A DNA stretch of 64,000 nt from CAVOOW01 sp963697675 (GTDB lineage Bacteria; Actinomycetota; Actinomycetes; JACCUZ01), in the NCBI GenBank assembly GCA_963697675.1, contig CAVOOW010000006.1, positions 1,116,001-1,180,000 of the forward strand, in the 5' to 3' direction. The notes below the pieces were generated by a model. It ran no database searches. It was given only the letters and a program-made list of their open reading frames with translations, and was not told where the DNA came from. This document shows, piece after piece, positions 62,147-64,000 of this stretch. A program made the position numbers and the translations under genes. Within the stretch, counting starts at the first letter, position 1. Each line of letters begins with the position of its first letter.

Positions 62147-64000
62147 TCAGTCCCGTGCGAACGCCATGGCCGCCTCTTGGGCAAGATCGATGAACGGCTC
62201 GCCGCTGACGTCGACGACGGCTCGCTCGATCGTGCCTCCGGTGAAGGGCCACGGCATCTGTCCTGCGTAGTCATCGGTGACCGGCTCGGCGCTGTCCTTG
62301 CCGATGTTGAGGCCCTCGCCCGCGATGGAGAACTTGCCGGGCTGGGTCTTGATCCTGCCTTCGCCGACCTTGGTTTTCCCGATGTGGAGCGTGAGGGTTC
62401 CCTCTGCCGGCATCGTGTCTCCTTCCCGCTCGAACGAGGCGGAGAACACCGCGTGGCCGGTCGTGATCGGCTCGGTCGACTCGACGATCTGCTCGAACAT
62501 GCCGACCCAGTTGTAGGCGTACTTGAGCTTCCCGTCCTTGATGTAGAGGGCGTGGCCGCCGAACCGCGCTCCGTGCGAGAAGAGCACCCCGGTCGCATCC
62601 GCTGTCTCGATGTTCGCCTCGACGGCGATCGAGTACGAGCGGTTGCGGATGTTGGGCGCGACCGATTCCGGCACCTCGGCGCAGCCCGGGTAGTAGACGT
62701 AGCGTTCACGCGGTTTGGCGATCTGCGGGCGCTCGGTCCCCAGGATCTCCACGACGTTCCGGTTTTCCAGGGGCAGCGCGTTGTACTGGCCGGCCTGGGT
62801 CCACCACAGCGAGATGAGCTCCTGCAGCTTCTCGGGGTGCTGGTCGGCGAGATCGTGGCACTCGCTGGGGTCGTGACTGGTGTCGAACAGCTCCCATTCC
62901 TGGTTCGGGTAGTCCGCCCAGGCGTCGGGTGCGGCGGGCGACAGGGCTACGGCCTTCCAGCCTTGATCCCAGATGGCCCTGGTGCCGCCCATGGAGTAGA
63001 ACTGCGTCTGCTTGCCGGTGTCAGCCGCCGGATCGTTGAAGCTGGCGGCGAAGCTCACGCCCTCCAGCGGAGCTTGGGTATAGCCCTTGAGAGTCTCGGG
63101 CGGCTCGAGGCCGAGGCACTCGTAGATCGTCGGGACGATGTCGATCGCGTGGGTGTACTGCCGTGCGCACACCCGACTCTTTGATCTGTCGTGGCCAGGA
63201 CACGATCAGCGGGTCCGCAGTGCCGCCCTCGTAGTTGGAGTAGCGCTTCCAGAGCTTGAACGGCGTGTTGAACGCCCAGGCCCACCCCGTCGGGTAGTGG
63301 TTGTACGTCCGCGGGGTCCCCAGGTCGTCCAGGTACTGAAGGTTCTCCTCGATCTTGTCGGGCAAGCCGTTGAAGATCTTGTTCTCGTTGACCGATCCGT
63401 TCGGGCCGCCCTCGCCCGAGGCGCCGTTGTCGGACACCAGCACGATCATGGTGTTGTCCAGCTGGCCGCTCTGGTCCAGGTAGTCGAGCAGCCGGCCGAT
63501 CTCGTTGTCGGCATGGCTCAGGAAGCCTGCATACACCTCGGCCATCCGCGCGAACAGCCGCTTCTCGTCGTCGGTCAGGGACTGCCAGGGGCGGACCGTG
63601 TCCAGCTCGGGCCAGGTCTTGCCGTCCTTGCTCGTGCGGTCGATGTAGGGGTTGATCGGGGAGAGCTCCGCGTGTTCGGGCAGAGTGCCGAGCGCCTTCT
63701 GCCGCTGGAAGACCTGCTCCCGGTAGTCCTCGTACCCCATGTCGAACTTGCCCTTGTACTTGTCCGACCACTCCTTGGGCGCGTGGTGCGGGGCGTGACA
63801 GGCACCAGGGCAGTAGTACAGGAGGAACGGCTTGTCCGGCGCGACCGCCTTCGCGTCCTGGATGAAAGCCAGCGCCCGGTCGGTGATGTCCGTGCTGAAG
63901 TGGTAGCCCTCCTCGGGGGTGGCCGGCTGCTCGACCGGGTGGTTGTCGTGCACGAGGTCGGGGTACCACTGGTTGGTCTCGGCCCCGAGGAATCCGTAGA
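62147..64000 (-). CDS. Arylsulfatase, C-terminal part (one surplus base; runs off right edge)
   Basis: This is a type I sulfatase lacking its N-terminus here; the CxPSR formylglycine site lies outside the window. Visible are YGFLGAETNQWYPDLVHDN, the YYCPGACHAPHHAP metal/substrate stretch, MIVLVSDNGASGEGGPNGS (Asp-Asn metal ligands) and AIDIVPTIYECLG. A long beta-rich C-terminal domain ends the protein. A surplus base near 63168 breaks GVRRQYTHAIDIVPT. Over 615 residues are present, so the whole is of the large (about 780 residue) class. Confidence 0.9.

Overview
This window is chromosomal DNA from a high-GC actinobacterium. Markers are the cell-division protein CrgA next to a DUF881 protein, a class E sortase, trpG/pabA and the fhaA-fhaB-pstP-rodA-pbpA-pknB cluster; a proteasome activator (Bpa) ending in GQYL; DUF5926, DUF4446 and DUF5324-like proteins; and several genes that appear to be transcribed without a leader. 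The tRNA-Leu/fha/pknB/crgA block is origin-proximal in mycobacteria, but no dnaA, dnaN or gyrase gene is present here. I cannot assign a family with confidence.

Layout. 1-11 kb: partial nitrate/nitrite-type sensor kinase, quinone oxidoreductase, small membrane protein, Orn/Lys/Arg decarboxylase, and a PadR-controlled ABC exporter operon with two large paralogous FtsX-like permeases. 11-20 kb: GNAT acetyltransferase, bpa, HAD phosphatase, threonine-aldolase-like lyase, serS, two PAP2 phosphatases plus a diacylglycerol-kinase-like enzyme, pheA. 20-31 kb: larB-larC (nickel-pincer cofactor synthesis), an SDR, a FAD-linked lactate/glycolate-type oxidase, arginine deiminase, DUF5926, an anti-sigma-like ATPase, glycerophosphodiesterase, a relic of rmlA, an Fpg/Nei glycosylase and a CAP-domain protein. 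31-46 kb: tRNA-Leu(CAG), the FHA/phosphatase/kinase cell-wall cluster, trpG, a 51-residue membrane protein, sortase, DUF881, crgA, thiolase, rhomboid and cyclophilin. 45-54 kb: ackA-pta, a TetM/OtrA-type ribosomal protection gene, an aldo/keto reductase and a DHA2-type efflux pump. 54-64 kb: an IclR-controlled glycerol/dihydroxyacetone operon (glpF-dhaK-dhaL-dhaM) in which DhaM carries a complete Enzyme I, then a SHOCT protein, a HAD hydrolase and a partial arylsulfatase.

Two window-wide patterns stand out. First, at least fourteen coding regions, including conserved housekeeping genes, need a single surplus base removed to restore a full-length product. All clear cases are +1 insertions and they cluster at about 1.5-10, 32-39 and 51-63 kb, so I read them as sequence error and annotate the genes as intact in life. 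Second, a family of intergenic repeats with the core AAAGTCGATCATGCA lies just 3' of stop codons, often after a C-rich tract, and in nearly all cases in the orientation of the upstream gene. It occurs at six or more places, singly, in pairs and in inverted arrays. This is the best candidate here for something undescribed.

How genes work together: glycerol enters through GlpF and, after oxidation to dihydroxyacetone elsewhere, would be phosphorylated by DhaK/DhaL with phosphoryl groups passed from PEP along the three-domain DhaM. PknB, PstP, FhaA/FhaB, RodA and PbpA form the usual wall-growth signalling unit. AckA and Pta interconvert acetyl-CoA and acetate.
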